64,000 bases of DNA, from assembly GCF_014262665.1 (NCBI RefSeq), contig NZ_CP046883.1, positions 1,364,001 through 1,428,000 on the forward strand. The letters run 5' to 3'. Of the stretch, positions 1 through 8,369 are shown one piece after another. The stretch is from Corynebacterium anserum (GTDB lineage: Bacteria; Actinomycetota; Actinomycetes; Mycobacteriales; Mycobacteriaceae). The notes beneath the pieces are model-generated. The model worked only from the letters and a program-made list of their open reading frames with translations. It was not told the DNA's origin and made no database searches. The position numbers and the translations under genes were made by a program. Each line of letters starts with the position of its first letter. Within the stretch, counting starts at the first letter, position 1.

Positions 1-120
1 GAACCCCCGAAGCCAAAATCATGCGGTATCAAGGATACAACCGTGTAAGTTTCTGTTCCAGAATCCAGCCCCCAACAATCCGGCAAGCTCTGAAAGCACT
101 AACTACGAAGCTAATAGAGT

Positions 121-150
121 AAAAAAGCGCCTCTGGTCTTAACCAGAGGC
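121..150. terminator. Bidirectional rho-independent terminator
   Basis: A 9-bp perfect stem (GCCTCTGGT / ACCAGAGGC, loop CTTA) lies at 129-150. It is flanked by A6 at 121-126, which is a U-tract for minus-strand transcripts leaving the tRNA genes, and by GTTTTT at 151-156, which serves plus-strand transcripts arriving from the left edge. The symmetric layout suits a terminator shared by convergent units. Confidence 0.9.
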
Positions 151-155
151 GTTTT

Positions 156-231
156 TGGTACCCCGTACGGGATTTGAACCCGTGTTACCGGCGTGAGAGG
201 CCGGCGTCCTAGGCCGCTAGACGAACGGGGC
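156..231 (-). tRNA. tRNA-Glu (anticodon CTC)
   Basis: The minus strand folds as a cloverleaf. The acceptor is GCCCCGT/ACGGGGT, with G1-U72 as a wobble pair. The anticodon stem CCGGC/GCCGG carries loop CTCTCAC, giving anticodon CTC (Glu, GAG codons). The T arm is ACGGG-TTCAAAT-CCCGT. The discriminator A is followed by an encoded CCA at 158-156. It lies one base from tRNA-Gln and directly before a strong terminator, so both tRNAs probably end the gltX transcript or share a transcript of their own. Confidence 0.93.
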
Positions 232-232
232 G

Positions 233-304
233 CTGGCCTACCAGGACTCGAACCTAGAATGACGGTACCAGAAACCGTAGTGTTGCCAATTACACCATAG
301 GCCA
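233..304 (-). tRNA. tRNA-Gln (anticodon CTG)
   Basis: The minus strand shows acceptor TGGCCTA/TAGGCCA, including the U1-A72 pair typical of tRNA-Gln. The anticodon stem ACGGT/ACCGT carries loop TTCTGGT, giving anticodon CTG. The T loop is TTCGAGT. CCA is not encoded, unlike in the neighbouring tRNA-Glu. It sits about 100 bp downstream of gltX. Since GatCAB is also encoded in this window, this tRNA is probably charged with Glu by GltX and then amidated. Confidence 0.93.
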
Positions 305-410
305 TCGCTCGCGTAGCGCAGTCTGCATCGCAGTCTTGCTCGCAACGAGGGATACTATAACCAGAAGACTTACTAAGTCGCAAATCACCTGGTGAATAGC
401 AACTATTCCC

Positions 411-1904
411 CTACTCCGAAGCCGCTCGATAAGGAGTCTTCTCTTGCGCTGAAACTAAGCGAGCAATAGTAGATTCTTTGCCCAGTAGCTCCATCGATTC
501 AAATAGTGGCGGCGATACAGCAGCCCCAGTCACTGCGACGCGGAGTGCCCCATACGCCTTGCGGGGTTTTAATCCCATGGTGTCTATCAAACGACCCTGA
601 AGCGCAGACTCTATCTTTTCTGTGATGAACTCGGAGTCATCAATAGCATTCAATTCCTCACACGCTGTAGAAAGAACCTCGACTGCGTCCTCCTTAAGAT
701 TCTTCTTCGCGGCCTTGTCGTCGAGAACCAGGTCATCGTCCGAAGTGACAAGGAAACGCAGGAGCGAATCTGCGTCTGACAAAACCTTGATACGGGTCTG
801 AACCAGTTCAGCCGCAAACGCAAATTTATCCTCTGGATAATCGGCAGGAAACTCTTTGTATTCCTGCAAATATGCACGTAAGCGCGATGTAAATTCTTCT
901 AACGGCAACAACCGGATGTGATCCGCGTTAATAGCTTCGAGCTTCTTTTGATCAAAACGCGCCGGATTAGGCTTCACATCAGCAACGTCAAAATTGTCAA
1001 TGAGCTGCTTCATAGTAAAGATGTCCTCATCCGCGGACAGAGACCAACCCAGAAGAGACAGGTAGTTGAGCATGCCCTCCGGAATGATTCCATTATCACG
1101 GTGATTGAACAGATTAGACTGCGGATCGCGCTTGGAAAGCTTTTTATTACCCTCACCCATGACAAATGGAAGATGACCAAAAGTCGGAACCTGTTGAGCC
1201 ACCCCTACGCGCACGAGTGCCTCATACAGTGCAATCTGTCTTGGTGTAGATGGCAACAAGTCTTCGCCACGCAGTACGTGAGTAATGCCCATAAGAGCAT
1301 CATCCACGGGATTAACGAGTGTGTACAACGGTTGCCCATTAGAGCGCGCAACCACAAAATCAGGAACATGGGAGCCGTCCACGGTCATCTCCCCGCGTAC
1401 CAAATCAGTCCACTGGTACACGCGATCGTCCGGCATACGTAGGCGCCATACCGGCTGACGCCCCTCTGCTTCAAAAGCCTCTATTTGTTCATCACTGAGA
1501 TTCCGATCGTAATTGTCGTATCCCAGCTTTGGGTCGCGTCCAGCCGATTTATGTCGTTCCTCAACCTCTTGGGCGGTGGAATAAGCTGGATAGATCTCGC
1601 CGGCCTGCTTTAGCTTGTCGAGTACATCAGCGTAGATATCCATGCGGCGAGACTGCCGATACGGCTCATGAGGACCACCTACCTCAATACCTTCATCCCA
1701 GCCGAGATTAAGCCACTTCAATGAATCAATGATGGCCTGATAAGACTCTTCGGAATCACGCGCGGCGTCCGTATCCTCAATACGGAAAATGAGTTTGCCA
1801 CCGGTATGACGCGCATATGCCCAGTTAAAAAGGGCAGTGCGCACCATACCAACATGTGGGGTACCTGTCGGAGATGGGCAAAAACGTACGCGAACTTCAC
1901 TCAT
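411..1904 (-). CDS. gltX: Glutamyl-tRNA synthetase
   Basis: This 497-residue class I synthetase attaches glutamate to tRNA-Glu. With GatCAB present (34.5-41.1 kb) it is likely non-discriminating, also charging tRNA-Gln. The HIGH-type motif appears as SPTGTPHVG at residues 11-19, the Rossmann fold follows with RIEDTD, and the KMSKS equivalent is KLSKRD in the middle of the chain; the C-terminal half is the helical anticodon-binding region. Length is normal for the family. The ATG at 1904 has no Shine-Dalgarno, but TAAACT ends 8 nt upstream, so a leaderless mRNA is likely. The two cognate tRNA genes follow in the same direction. Confidence 0.97.
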   Translation of the reverse strand: MSEVRVRFCPSPTGTPHVGMVRTALFNWAYARHTGGKLIFRIEDTDAARDSEESYQAIIDSLKWLNLGWDEGIEVGGPHEPYRQSRRMDIYADVLDKLKQAGEIYPAYSTAQEVEERHKSAGRDPKLGYDNYDRNLSDEQIEAFEAEGRQPVWRLRMPDDRVYQWTDLVRGEMTVDGSHVPDFVVARSNGQPLYTLVNPVDDALMGITHVLRGEDLLPSTPRQIALYEALVRVGVAQQVPTFGHLPFVMGEGNKKLSKRDPQSNLFNHRDNGIIPEGMLNYLSLLGWSLSADEDIFTMKQLIDNFDVADVKPNPARFDQKKLEAINADHIRLLPLEEFTSRLRAYLQEYKEFPADYPEDKFAFAAELVQTRIKVLSDADSLLRFLVTSDDDLVLDDKAAKKNLKEDAVEVLSTACEELNAIDDSEFITEKIESALQGRLIDTMGLKPRKAYGALRVAVTGAAVSPPLFESMELLGKESTIARLVSAQEKTPYRAASE

Positions 1905-1912
1905 AATCAGCC

Positions 1913-1918
1913 AGTTTA
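1913..1918 (-). promoter_or_regulatory. Putative -10 element of gltX (leaderless)
   Basis: TAAACT on the minus strand, preceded by GG, sits 8 nt before the gltX ATG. No ribosome binding site lies between, so transcription would start at or very near the start codon. Confidence 0.6.
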
Positions 1919-2059
1919 CCTGCCCAAGCGCCTATCGTTTTCTCCGGTCCACGCATTTCTTCTCTTCGGCAGACTAACGCCGACTAACTATGCCCTCACG
2001 CACAAAATCCCCGGAGATTGACTCCGAGGAGTGGCGGAAGTGCACAAGGAACCAAAGAC

Positions 2060-3061
2060 TTAACGTCCCATGAAGAAGTTCCACGCATTGATGGGAGCCG
2101 TGGGGGCAACTGGATACCACGTATGCACGCCTCCCGTGACTCGCTGTAACTTCGCGGAACCACAACCAGCATAAGATATCTCAGTGACGTTGAGGTTCTG
2201 AGTGCGATTCACCGGAGCTTTGACATTACACCCATTGCGCGCAGACATCTTGCGCAGAGTGTCCTCCGCCCCAAAGTAATGCGCGCCATTGGCATGACCA
2301 CCGCTGTAATTCATGGTGAAATCCATGTCACCGTGGATGAGCAATGTGCGCACACGGCCGGGAGCACAGTGCGAAACAGTGGGATCGTAATAGGCCCCAG
2401 ATACACCTACGACAGCATTCATGAGGTCGGGAGCCTGGCACGCCAGAGACAAAGCCATCCCACCCCCATTGGACAGACCTGCCGCAAAAATACGTCCACG
2501 GTCAATTGCTCGCTCTTTGCTCAACACATCGACGATGTGGCGGACAAACGCAACATCCTGCCCGCGCTTGGTCGCAGCATATGGAGCACCCTCCCATGAG
2601 AAGTTGATTCCCTCTGGATACACGACAATTGCGTTTTGTCCCGCATCAGTCAGATTGAATCCGCCATAGGCCCGCGCCATCATTGCCGGGTTACCTCGTC
2701 CACCAAACATAAACACTATCGGCAGTGGACGGTTACCAGCGTTGAGGGGTGTTTCGATGTAAGCCTGACGCTTCTGCCCACCCACTGTAAATTCGCGTGG
2801 CAACACTGCACCATTCAGAGCACTCAGAGGACCAGCCACCGGAGCACTGGATGACCCTGGGATCTCAGGCAATCCTGGGATTTCCGGAATTGTGGGGGCT
2901 TTTGGCAAACCTGGCAACTGTGGAGCTGCAGGAATCTGCGGGATACCCGGGATCTGGGCGGAAGCCACTGGCATAGCATTATCAGCTACCGCTGCAGTAC
3001 CTGCAGTGATGCCGACGGCAAGAGCCAAGGCGGAAGCAATACGACCGAAAGTGCGCTTCAT
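2060..3061 (-). CDS. Secreted esterase, PHB-depolymerase/LpqC-like, proline-rich linker
   Basis: This 333-residue alpha/beta hydrolase has a cleavable signal peptide (Lys-Arg start, Ala-rich core, likely cleavage near VASAQ). A stretch of about 40 residues of Ile-Pro/Leu-Pro repeats (IPGIPQIPAAPQLPGLP onward) follows, like a spacer through the cell wall. The nucleophile elbow is GLSNGGG, with a GGRGNP oxyanion-type loop before it and a GGVHTW motif near the end that supplies the catalytic His. Two Cys pairs could form disulfides. It is paralogous to the next gene upstream (3279-4283). The start has AAGGA 8 nt upstream. The substrate is unknown; feruloyl, PHB-like or lipid ester hydrolysis are all possible. 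Confidence 0.85.
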   Translation of the reverse strand: MKRTFGRIASALALAVGITAGTAAVADNAMPVASAQIPGIPQIPAAPQLPGLPKAPTIPEIPGLPEIPGSSSAPVAGPLSALNGAVLPREFTVGGQKRQAYIETPLNAGNRPLPIVFMFGGRGNPAMMARAYGGFNLTDAGQNAIVVYPEGINFSWEGAPYAATKRGQDVAFVRHIVDVLSKERAIDRGRIFAAGLSNGGGMALSLACQAPDLMNAVVGVSGAYYDPTVSHCAPGRVRTLLIHGDMDFTMNYSGGHANGAHYFGAEDTLRKMSARNGCNVKAPVNRTQNLNVTEISYAGCGSAKLQRVTGGVHTWYPVAPTAPINAWNFFMGR

Positions 3062-3278
3062 ATGCGAATCCTTGAGTGAGTGAGAGGATGGGCTTATTCG
3101 AGCGTTGGCACAGCAAAATATGGGAACTTTGAGCGTGCCCGCTCCATATCTTCTTATATTTCCTATCCGAATGTCTAATTTTTGTCCGAAATGAAGAAGC
3201 TCTGAACTATTGCGTTGCTACGCGGTTCCTGCAAACAGCCCACGCGCCTTCAGCTGTATTTCAGGCCTTACTCCGGTA

Positions 3279-4283
3279 TCAGGCCTTGAGGAAATTCCAT
3301 GATTCTACAGCCATGTTGGGATCTAGAAACCAGGTATGCCTATCCTCCGGAAGAGTCCACAGCTCTACGTGCTTCTTGCAATTCTTATAAACCCGCTGGA
3401 TGACAACTTCCCCGCCAAAGCGCTCGGTGATGTTCGACTCGTCAAAAACATCCTTGTCACAGCCATTCATACCCGTGAGGTTGCCCATAGCGAAGTCCAC
3501 GCTCTTTACCTCTGCCCCATGAGCCTGCCCCCCGTCGTAAAGCATGAGCTCATCCGTCGCCGAATGTACGACGAGGCTACGAACCGGAGCGCCGACGCAT
3601 CCATCAAAAACTGGGGCGTAGAAAGCACCGGATACGGTCACAATACCGTGCAGCAGACCAGGGTTTTGGCACGCCAGTTGCATAGCCATGCCCCCGCCGT
3701 TGGACATTCCCACCGCATTGATATTCATCTCATCAATAGAAAATGTCTTTGCCACGCGAGCCAGCAGATCTACCAAGAAACCGTTGTCCTCCCCCCGCTT
3801 CGTCACCGCATACGGAGGGCCGAACCACGCATTTCCTATCCCTTGGGCGTAAACGATGAACGCTTCCTTACCCATTTCTGATTCATCGAGCTTGGAATAC
3901 CCTCGGAAGACCTCGGGACTGTTTGTCCAGCCACCGAGTCCCAAAACCACCGGCCATTTCCTATCGGGCGTATAGTCAGCCGGTACACTCACAAGAGCGT
4001 AGCGCTCGCGGCCTTGCCGGTCGGGCATCGTAACTTTAGTCACCTGCCCTGTAGCAGGAACTTCACTGAACCCCGACAAATCCGGAGAAGCATAGCTCAA
4101 AGGCTCAGGTAGAGCAGCATCTGGGGCTTTTGCCACTGCTCCGGAATTATCAAGCTGATTAGCGTCAGAACCGATTGTTTCTTCCTGTGGAACGAACAAC
4201 GAGATCACGATAGCCGTGGCGACAAGGCTGACCAGAACAAATAGGACGACAATATTCCTGTCGGTGGGCTCCAGAATTTTCAC
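3279..4283 (-). CDS. Membrane-anchored or secreted esterase, paralogue of the downstream gene
   Basis: This 334-residue alpha/beta hydrolase of the PHB-depolymerase/LpqC type has the nucleophile motif GMSNGGGM, a GLGGW loop and a C-terminal RHTWF catalytic-His motif. Residues 10-32 form one hydrophobic segment without a clear cleavage site, so it may be a signal anchor rather than a released enzyme; a short polar linker follows. It shares the SNGGGMA.LACQ block and overall layout with 2060-3061, which suggests a tandem duplication. The start is GTG with no Shine-Dalgarno; TAGGCT lies 6 nt upstream, so it is probably leaderless. The substrate is unknown. Confidence 0.82.
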   Translation of the reverse strand: MKILEPTDRNIVVLFVLVSLVATAIVISLFVPQEETIGSDANQLDNSGAVAKAPDAALPEPLSYASPDLSGFSEVPATGQVTKVTMPDRQGRERYALVSVPADYTPDRKWPVVLGLGGWTNSPEVFRGYSKLDESEMGKEAFIVYAQGIGNAWFGPPYAVTKRGEDNGFLVDLLARVAKTFSIDEMNINAVGMSNGGGMAMQLACQNPGLLHGIVTVSGAFYAPVFDGCVGAPVRSLVVHSATDELMLYDGGQAHGAEVKSVDFAMGNLTGMNGCDKDVFDESNITERFGGEVVIQRVYKNCKKHVELWTLPEDRHTWFLDPNMAVESWNFLKA

Positions 4284-4289
4284 CAGAAC

Positions 4290-4295
4290 AGCCTA
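4290..4295 (-). promoter_or_regulatory. Putative -10 element of the 3279-4283 esterase (leaderless)
   Basis: TAGGCT on the minus strand ends 6 nt before the GTG at 4283, with no ribosome binding site between. Confidence 0.5.
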
Positions 4296-4360
4296 CGACT
4301 TTTTGCGCTCAGTCTCCATTCATTTTGCCCCTGGAACGTTCCATCCCAAATAAGATAGTG

Positions 4361-5164
4361 TCATTGTGGCAGCCATTCCCCCACGATGTGTCCCCTATAA
4401 TTCGCCTTTCTCAATTCACTAATCCATGCGGTCAGCGGGAGCCGTCCCGTTCCTGGGGCACCACGTCCTGGAGCATCCGCAACCTGCACATGTACCGGAT
4501 TAGCAGTAGCAATGTTGTCAATATCAGAATCTACTGCCGCCGTTGACACAGCAGTCACAGCGGCATCCTCGGAAGATCCCTCAGGAATCACCTTCCACAC
4601 CCCCGTATTCACGGCCACATGGTAAAGGTCGAGCAGTAAACCGCCGTGGCCCGCAATACGTATGAGAGACTCCGCTGAAGCAATAGTGCGGATTGGATAG
4701 TCATCAGCCCCAGACAGCGGCTCCACCATGGCAATACCACCAAAGCGCTCGGCAATCTCCCTGGCGATGACGGACCAACGTTCCGCCTGTGCAGCCTGAA
4801 GATGATCCCCTCCTCTACCGAGCAAGACATTGAATTTGTCTACGCCAGTACGTTCATTGAAATAAGCAATAGCATCGAGGTGCTCCTTCGGCATGTCTTC
4901 ACGATGAAGAATGCCCCTGTCACCAGCAGACATATCGCCACCCCACATATTTAAAGCAACGAGGTTGAGAGCTCGTTTGTCGAGTTCAGCAATAAGCTCA
5001 TCCATTTCTCTACGGGCGGGTTCTGGCGTTGCAAAAGGCCACCACATCTCCACGTTGCCGAAACCATACTCCACAGCCATGTCCAACCCTTCGATGAGGC
5101 GTGAATGGCCGATGGAACAATTCAGGGCAGTGAGTGTCAAACGCTCGGCAAGAGTCTGCATCAT
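4361..5164 (-). CDS. hyi: Hydroxypyruvate isomerase-like TIM-barrel protein
   Basis: The 267 residues match the Hyi/AP-endonuclease 2-like xylose-isomerase TIM-barrel family (usual length about 260), which interconverts hydroxypyruvate and tartronate semialdehyde. Family landmarks include the opening LTALNCSI segment, GFGNVEMWWPF, LNMWGGD, a glutamate in VEPLSG, LLLDLYHV with its metal-binding Asp and His, and HIVGEWLP at the C-terminus. The open frame runs on to 5431, but the ATG at 5164 fits the family length and has TAACAT 7 nt upstream. It is divergent from an SDR gene, and a sugar-acid pathway (isomerase plus reductase) is a fair inference. Confidence 0.85.
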   Translation of the reverse strand: MMQTLAERLTLTALNCSIGHSRLIEGLDMAVEYGFGNVEMWWPFATPEPARREMDELIAELDKRALNLVALNMWGGDMSAGDRGILHREDMPKEHLDAIAYFNERTGVDKFNVLLGRGGDHLQAAQAERWSVIAREIAERFGGIAMVEPLSGADDYPIRTIASAESLIRIAGHGGLLLDLYHVAVNTGVWKVIPEGSSEDAAVTAVSTAAVDSDIDNIATANPVHVQVADAPGRGAPGTGRLPLTAWISELRKANYRGHIVGEWLPQ

Positions 5165-5171
5165 GAGTCGG

Positions 5172-5177
5172 ATGTTA
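5172..5177 (-). promoter_or_regulatory. Putative -10 element of hyi (leaderless)
   Basis: TAACAT on the minus strand lies 7 nt before the ATG at 5164. It sits in the 49-bp gap shared with the divergent SDR gene. Confidence 0.45.
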
Positions 5178-5200
5178 CCTGGCGATGCGAGTGGACATGA

Positions 5201-5206
5201 GACAAT
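5201..5206 (+). promoter_or_regulatory. Putative -10 element of the SDR gene
   Basis: GACAAT ends 7 nt before the ATG at 5214, with no Shine-Dalgarno between. It is a weaker match to TANNNT than the others in this window. Confidence 0.35.
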
Positions 5207-5213
5207 GCACCCT

Positions 5214-6095
5214 ATGGAATCTCCACACACTCCGTACAGTTCTCCCGTAGCAGTCATCACCGGAGCAGGCGGTGGGCTCGGACGCGTATTCGCCCAAGCG
5301 TTAGCCGCAGAGGGATGGTCGATCGCCGCGCTCGGCCGCAGCAGCTCCTCACTGCAAAAAACCCTCGACTCTCTTGTTGGCGCCGACGAACTCCGCGGAT
5401 GCGACCAACACAGTGAAGCACGACAAGACATTCCTCGCGTGGTGCGGGATATTACGCAGGACGAGCCTCCCAGCGATGATCACAGCGCGGAGCATTATCT
5501 GGCTCCGCGAACAAAGAATCAACACAGTGCCGGCAAACATATATCCATCACCTGCGATGTCAGCGATGAGCACAGTGTGGCCACAGCCTTCAATGCGGTC
5601 ATAAACCACTACGGTCGCCTCGACCTTCTCATCAATAATGCGGGGGTGCCCGGCCCCACTGGGCAACTTCACACCGTGTCATCTACAGAATTCCGTAAAA
5701 CCATCGATACGAACCTGGTCGGCACATTCCTGTGCACCCACCATGCTTTCCGATGGATGGCGCGCAACGGCGGAGGCCGCATTATCAATAATGGTTCCAT
5801 CGCAGCTCATGCGCCTCGTGCCGCCGCTGCCGCCTATGCCGCTTCAAAAGCTGCCGTTGCAAGCCTGACGGTATCGACGTCTCTGGACGGCCGTGATTAT
5901 GGGATAACGTGCACGGAGTTGGATATCGGAAATGCGCGAACGTCACTGTTGGGCTCTTTTACCGGCAACGAACCGATGTTCGACGCCCAACACGCTGCAC
6001 GCATGCTTGTCGCCGTGGCCTCATTGCCATGCGATGTATCGGTCGATCAGCTCACAGTCACTGCCACTGGAATGCCGTATCTGGGGCGTGGTTGA
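5214..6095 (+). CDS. Short-chain dehydrogenase/reductase with an internal insert
   Basis: This 293-residue NAD(P)-dependent oxidoreductase has a Rossmann fold. Visible motifs are TGAGGGLG (residues 16-23), NNAG (141-144), the catalytic Ser in NGSIAAH (about 195) and YAASK (208-212). Residues about 55-108 form a polar, Asp/His/Gln-rich insert between the second and third strands that typical SDRs of about 250 residues lack. The open frame extends upstream to 4911 but overlaps hyi there; the ATG at 5214 puts the nucleotide motif at the usual distance from the N-terminus, and ATG at 5205 is an alternative. Next to hyi it may act on a hydroxy-acid or semialdehyde; the substrate is not determinable. 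Confidence 0.85.
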   Translation: MESPHTPYSSPVAVITGAGGGLGRVFAQALAAEGWSIAALGRSSSSLQKTLDSLVGADELRGCDQHSEARQDIPRVVRDITQDEPPSDDHSAEHYLAPRTKNQHSAGKHISITCDVSDEHSVATAFNAVINHYGRLDLLINNAGVPGPTGQLHTVSSTEFRKTIDTNLVGTFLCTHHAFRWMARNGGGRIINNGSIAAHAPRAAAAAYAASKAAVASLTVSTSLDGRDYGITCTELDIGNARTSLLGSFTGNEPMFDAQHAARMLVAVASLPCDVSVDQLTVTATGMPYLGRG

Positions 6096-6134
6096 CCCAA
6101 CACAACCCATCCGAAAGACTGCGCGGACACGGGT

Positions 6135-6140
6135 TAGACT
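6135..6140 (+). promoter_or_regulatory. Putative -10 element of the isochorismate synthase gene (leaderless)
   Basis: TAGACT ends 6 nt before the ATG at 6147. No ribosome binding site is present, and the stop codon of the SDR is about 40 bp further upstream. Confidence 0.55.
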
Positions 6141-6146
6141 GGTTCC

Positions 6147-7289
6147 ATGAATTCTGAGCAGCGACCGGTCACCGCGCCGGACTTTTTGCTGTCTCGCTCC
6201 ACAGGCAGCATCCGCACCCAGGGATGGAAGGCCACTTTCCCCGATCCATTCGAGGCGGCCACTGCTCTGCGTGATGGTGAGGCCGAGTTGATCGTTGGTG
6301 CCATCCCTTTCGATACAGCTCACAATGCGGCTCTCATGGAGCCTGAAACCGTCACGTGGTCTCGCAGTCCTTTGGAACCACCCGCGTATTTTCGTGGCCC
6401 CAGTGCTAGTTCTTCCCTGAAGGTGGTCGACGTACGGCCACTCATCACCGCCGCAGATCACCAAACTGTAGTTGAGGCTGCCATCGCAACCATCCAACAA
6501 ACACATGTGCGCAAGGTTGTACTAGCTCGCGCCGTTGACGTGGAGTTTGCGGAAGCACCGGATCCTCTACTGATTGCTGCCCGCCTCATTGATCTGTCCG
6601 CCAACCGAGATGGCTTCGCCGTCGATCTCACTGTTTCTGGTTCCGACGCCACATCTGGCGCCTTCTTTACCGGTAGTTCACCTGAACTTCTTGTTTCTCG
6701 ACGTGGTTCCACGGTCAGTGCTTTTCCCCTGGCTGGTTCTGCTCCACGCACAGGGAGCGCTTCCGTCAACGAAGCCACTGCCCAGGCTTTATCGAACTCA
6801 GCCAAAGATCATATTGAGCATCGATACGTCGTAGAACACTATCGGCGCATACTCGAACCATTGTGTTCGCGCCTGACTATTCCGGATTCGCCTGAGATCC
6901 ACGAGACGAATGAGATGATTCACCTCGGGACGCACATCGAGGGAGTACTGAAAGACGCCGAATTTTCCGCGTTGGATTTAGCGCTGATGCTGCACCCTAC
7001 CCCGGCGGTAGGCGGCACCCCAACCGATGATGCCCTTGGGATCATCAACGAATGTGAACTCGACCGTAGTTTCTATGCTGGGGCAGTCGGCTGGTGCAAT
7101 AGCGAGGGCGATGGAGAGTATATGGTCGCCATTCGCAGCTGCGTCATCCGTGACACAATAGCGCGAGCCTGGGCAGGCGGTGGCATCATCGCGACCTCCG
7201 ATGCAGAAGATGAAGCGCAGGAAACTACCGCAAAGTTACAGACAGCGCTGCGGGCACTCAATGTGCCTGCAGCGCTACGAGTAGTCTGA
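6147..7289 (+). CDS. menF: Isochorismate synthase
   Basis: This 380-residue member of the chorismate-utilising enzyme family converts chorismate to isochorismate, for menaquinone or for a salicylate/DHB siderophore. Family landmarks are the KVVLARAV segment, SPELLVSRRG, FPLAGSAPRTG, the DHIEHRYVV helix with catalytic Glu, LHPTPAVGGTP, YAGAVGWCN and the terminal RAWAGGGIIATSD Mg-binding region. The chain is complete, although the N-terminal region is short as in EntC/DhbC-type enzymes. No other men or ent gene is in the window, so the choice between menF, entC and dhbC cannot be made from context; menaquinone is the likelier role in this group. Confidence 0.88.
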   Translation: MNSEQRPVTAPDFLLSRSTGSIRTQGWKATFPDPFEAATALRDGEAELIVGAIPFDTAHNAALMEPETVTWSRSPLEPPAYFRGPSASSSLKVVDVRPLITAADHQTVVEAAIATIQQTHVRKVVLARAVDVEFAEAPDPLLIAARLIDLSANRDGFAVDLTVSGSDATSGAFFTGSSPELLVSRRGSTVSAFPLAGSAPRTGSASVNEATAQALSNSAKDHIEHRYVVEHYRRILEPLCSRLTIPDSPEIHETNEMIHLGTHIEGVLKDAEFSALDLALMLHPTPAVGGTPTDDALGIINECELDRSFYAGAVGWCNSEGDGEYMVAIRSCVIRDTIARAWAGGGIIATSDAEDEAQETTAKLQTALRALNVPAALRVV

Positions 7290-7400
7290 GCCCTTCTTGC
7301 TGAGCCCTCGCTTGTTCCGTGCTTCCGCGTCCCGAGCTCTACTGTTTCGGGAGTACGTTTCCTGCGCCCTGCCTTCTTCCGAGCGTGCGCGTCCTAGGCC

Positions 7401-8213
7401 CTATTTGTTGTAGGCCTCAACTGGGTTGGCCAAAGTACCCAAACCTGGAATCTCTACAGCAATTCGGTCGCCCGGGGTCATTGGCGCAGTTCCCGCAGGT
7501 GAACCAGTGCAAATCACATCACCCGGAAGAAGTGTAAAGGCAGAAGATACCCATTCGACGATCTCCGGGATGTCCTTAATCATCTGGTTGGAGTTAGAGT
7601 CCTGCTTCGTTTCAGTCTTTCCCTCATGCGTGAGGTGCGCCTTGATGGGCAGACTATCAATCTCAATGCCATCCACATTGGTTTCAATCCACGGCCCCAG
7701 CGGGCAGAAAGAGTCAAGCCCCTTTGCTCGAGCCCACTGGCCATCGGCAAACTGGAGGTCACGCGAAGACACATCGTTTACGATGGTGAATCCAAGCACC
7801 ACGTCTTTCCATTGTGAACGATGAACATCCTTACAAGGCCGCCCAATCACGATGGCCAGTTCACCTTCGAACTCCACGCGGGTAGCCCACTCAGGAATAC
7901 GAATGGGAGCCTCCGGCCCCACCACTGCCGTCGGTGGCTTGAGGAAGATCGTCGGAGGCAGGTGCTCAGCACCCTGCTTAAACACCTCGGCCACGTGATC
8001 AGCATAATTGCGGCCGACAGCAACTATCTTGGAGGGGAGAATCGGCGCCAATAGGCGAACGTCCTCGATTGGCCAAGACTTACCGGTGAATTCCGGCTGA
8101 CCAAATGGGTGGCCCGCAATTTCGCGGCACGTCGCGCCGGTTCCATCCGGCTGACCGCCTTCAAGCACCGCGAAAGTCATTCCTTCTGGGTGAGCGATTC
8201 GAGCAATGCGCAT
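7401..8213 (-). CDS. Fumarylacetoacetate hydrolase-family protein, oxaloacetate decarboxylase-like
   Basis: The 270 residues carry the FAH fold: an N-terminal small domain, then KIVAVGRNYADH, the metal-binding EGELAIVIG pair of glutamates, NDVSSRDLQ, the KGLDSFCPLGPWI loop and the terminal SPAGTAPMTPGD signature. FAH enzymes cleave or decarboxylate 2-oxo acids using Mg or Mn. As I recall, the C. glutamicum gene in this neighbourhood (cg1458) encodes oxaloacetate decarboxylase (Odx), so that is the first hypothesis; acylpyruvate hydrolase is the alternative. The start at 8213 has no Shine-Dalgarno and has TAAGAT 8 nt upstream. Confidence 0.85.
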   Translation of the reverse strand: MRIARIAHPEGMTFAVLEGGQPDGTGATCREIAGHPFGQPEFTGKSWPIEDVRLLAPILPSKIVAVGRNYADHVAEVFKQGAEHLPPTIFLKPPTAVVGPEAPIRIPEWATRVEFEGELAIVIGRPCKDVHRSQWKDVVLGFTIVNDVSSRDLQFADGQWARAKGLDSFCPLGPWIETNVDGIEIDSLPIKAHLTHEGKTETKQDSNSNQMIKDIPEIVEWVSSAFTLLPGDVICTGSPAGTAPMTPGDRIAVEIPGLGTLANPVEAYNK

Positions 8214-8221
8214 GAGCGTAA

Positions 8222-8227
8222 ATCTTA
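8222..8227 (-). promoter_or_regulatory. Putative -10 element of the FAH-family gene (leaderless)
   Basis: TAAGAT on the minus strand lies 8 nt before the ATG at 8213. Confidence 0.5.
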
Positions 8228-8303
8228 CGCCATACGTTTTTTGCTTCCCTATTCGACGCAGTGTTTAGGTGTAGCCAACGGGGCTGTGCAGAAAACCGCG
8301 CAG

Positions 8304-8331
8304 ATTGTCAGAGGTACAAATTGTCAGAGGT
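8304..8331. repeat. 12-bp direct repeat between two minus-strand genes
   Basis: ATTGTCAGAGGT occurs at 8304-8315 and again at 8320-8331, spaced 16 bp start to start. It lies in the gap between the exonuclease stop and the FAH promoter, where it could be a regulatory or simple duplication feature. Confidence 0.5.
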
Positions 8332-8369
8332 GATGACGAGCCTCCGCCTATCGTTGGGCAAGACGAAAA

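Noticed and set aside
3..122. Possible C-terminal end of a plus-strand gene entering from the left edge (frame 3, stop TAA at 120-122)
   Set aside because: The stop is followed at once by the terminator, which is suggestive, but the 39 visible residues match nothing I recognise and two other plus frames are also open for a stretch. It was not called as a CDS.
1529..1711. Plus-strand ORF inside gltX
   Set aside because: It is an antisense shadow of gltX without ribosome binding site or domain signature.
4911..5213. N-terminal extension of the SDR frame back to 4911
   Set aside because: It overlaps the well-supported hyi gene on the other strand. The TGAGGGLG motif would then lie over 110 residues into the protein, which is atypical for SDRs.
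5165..5431. Upstream extension of hyi to 5431
   Set aside because: It would overlap the SDR coding region, and the extra residues are Ser/Pro-rich and unlike the family N-terminus.
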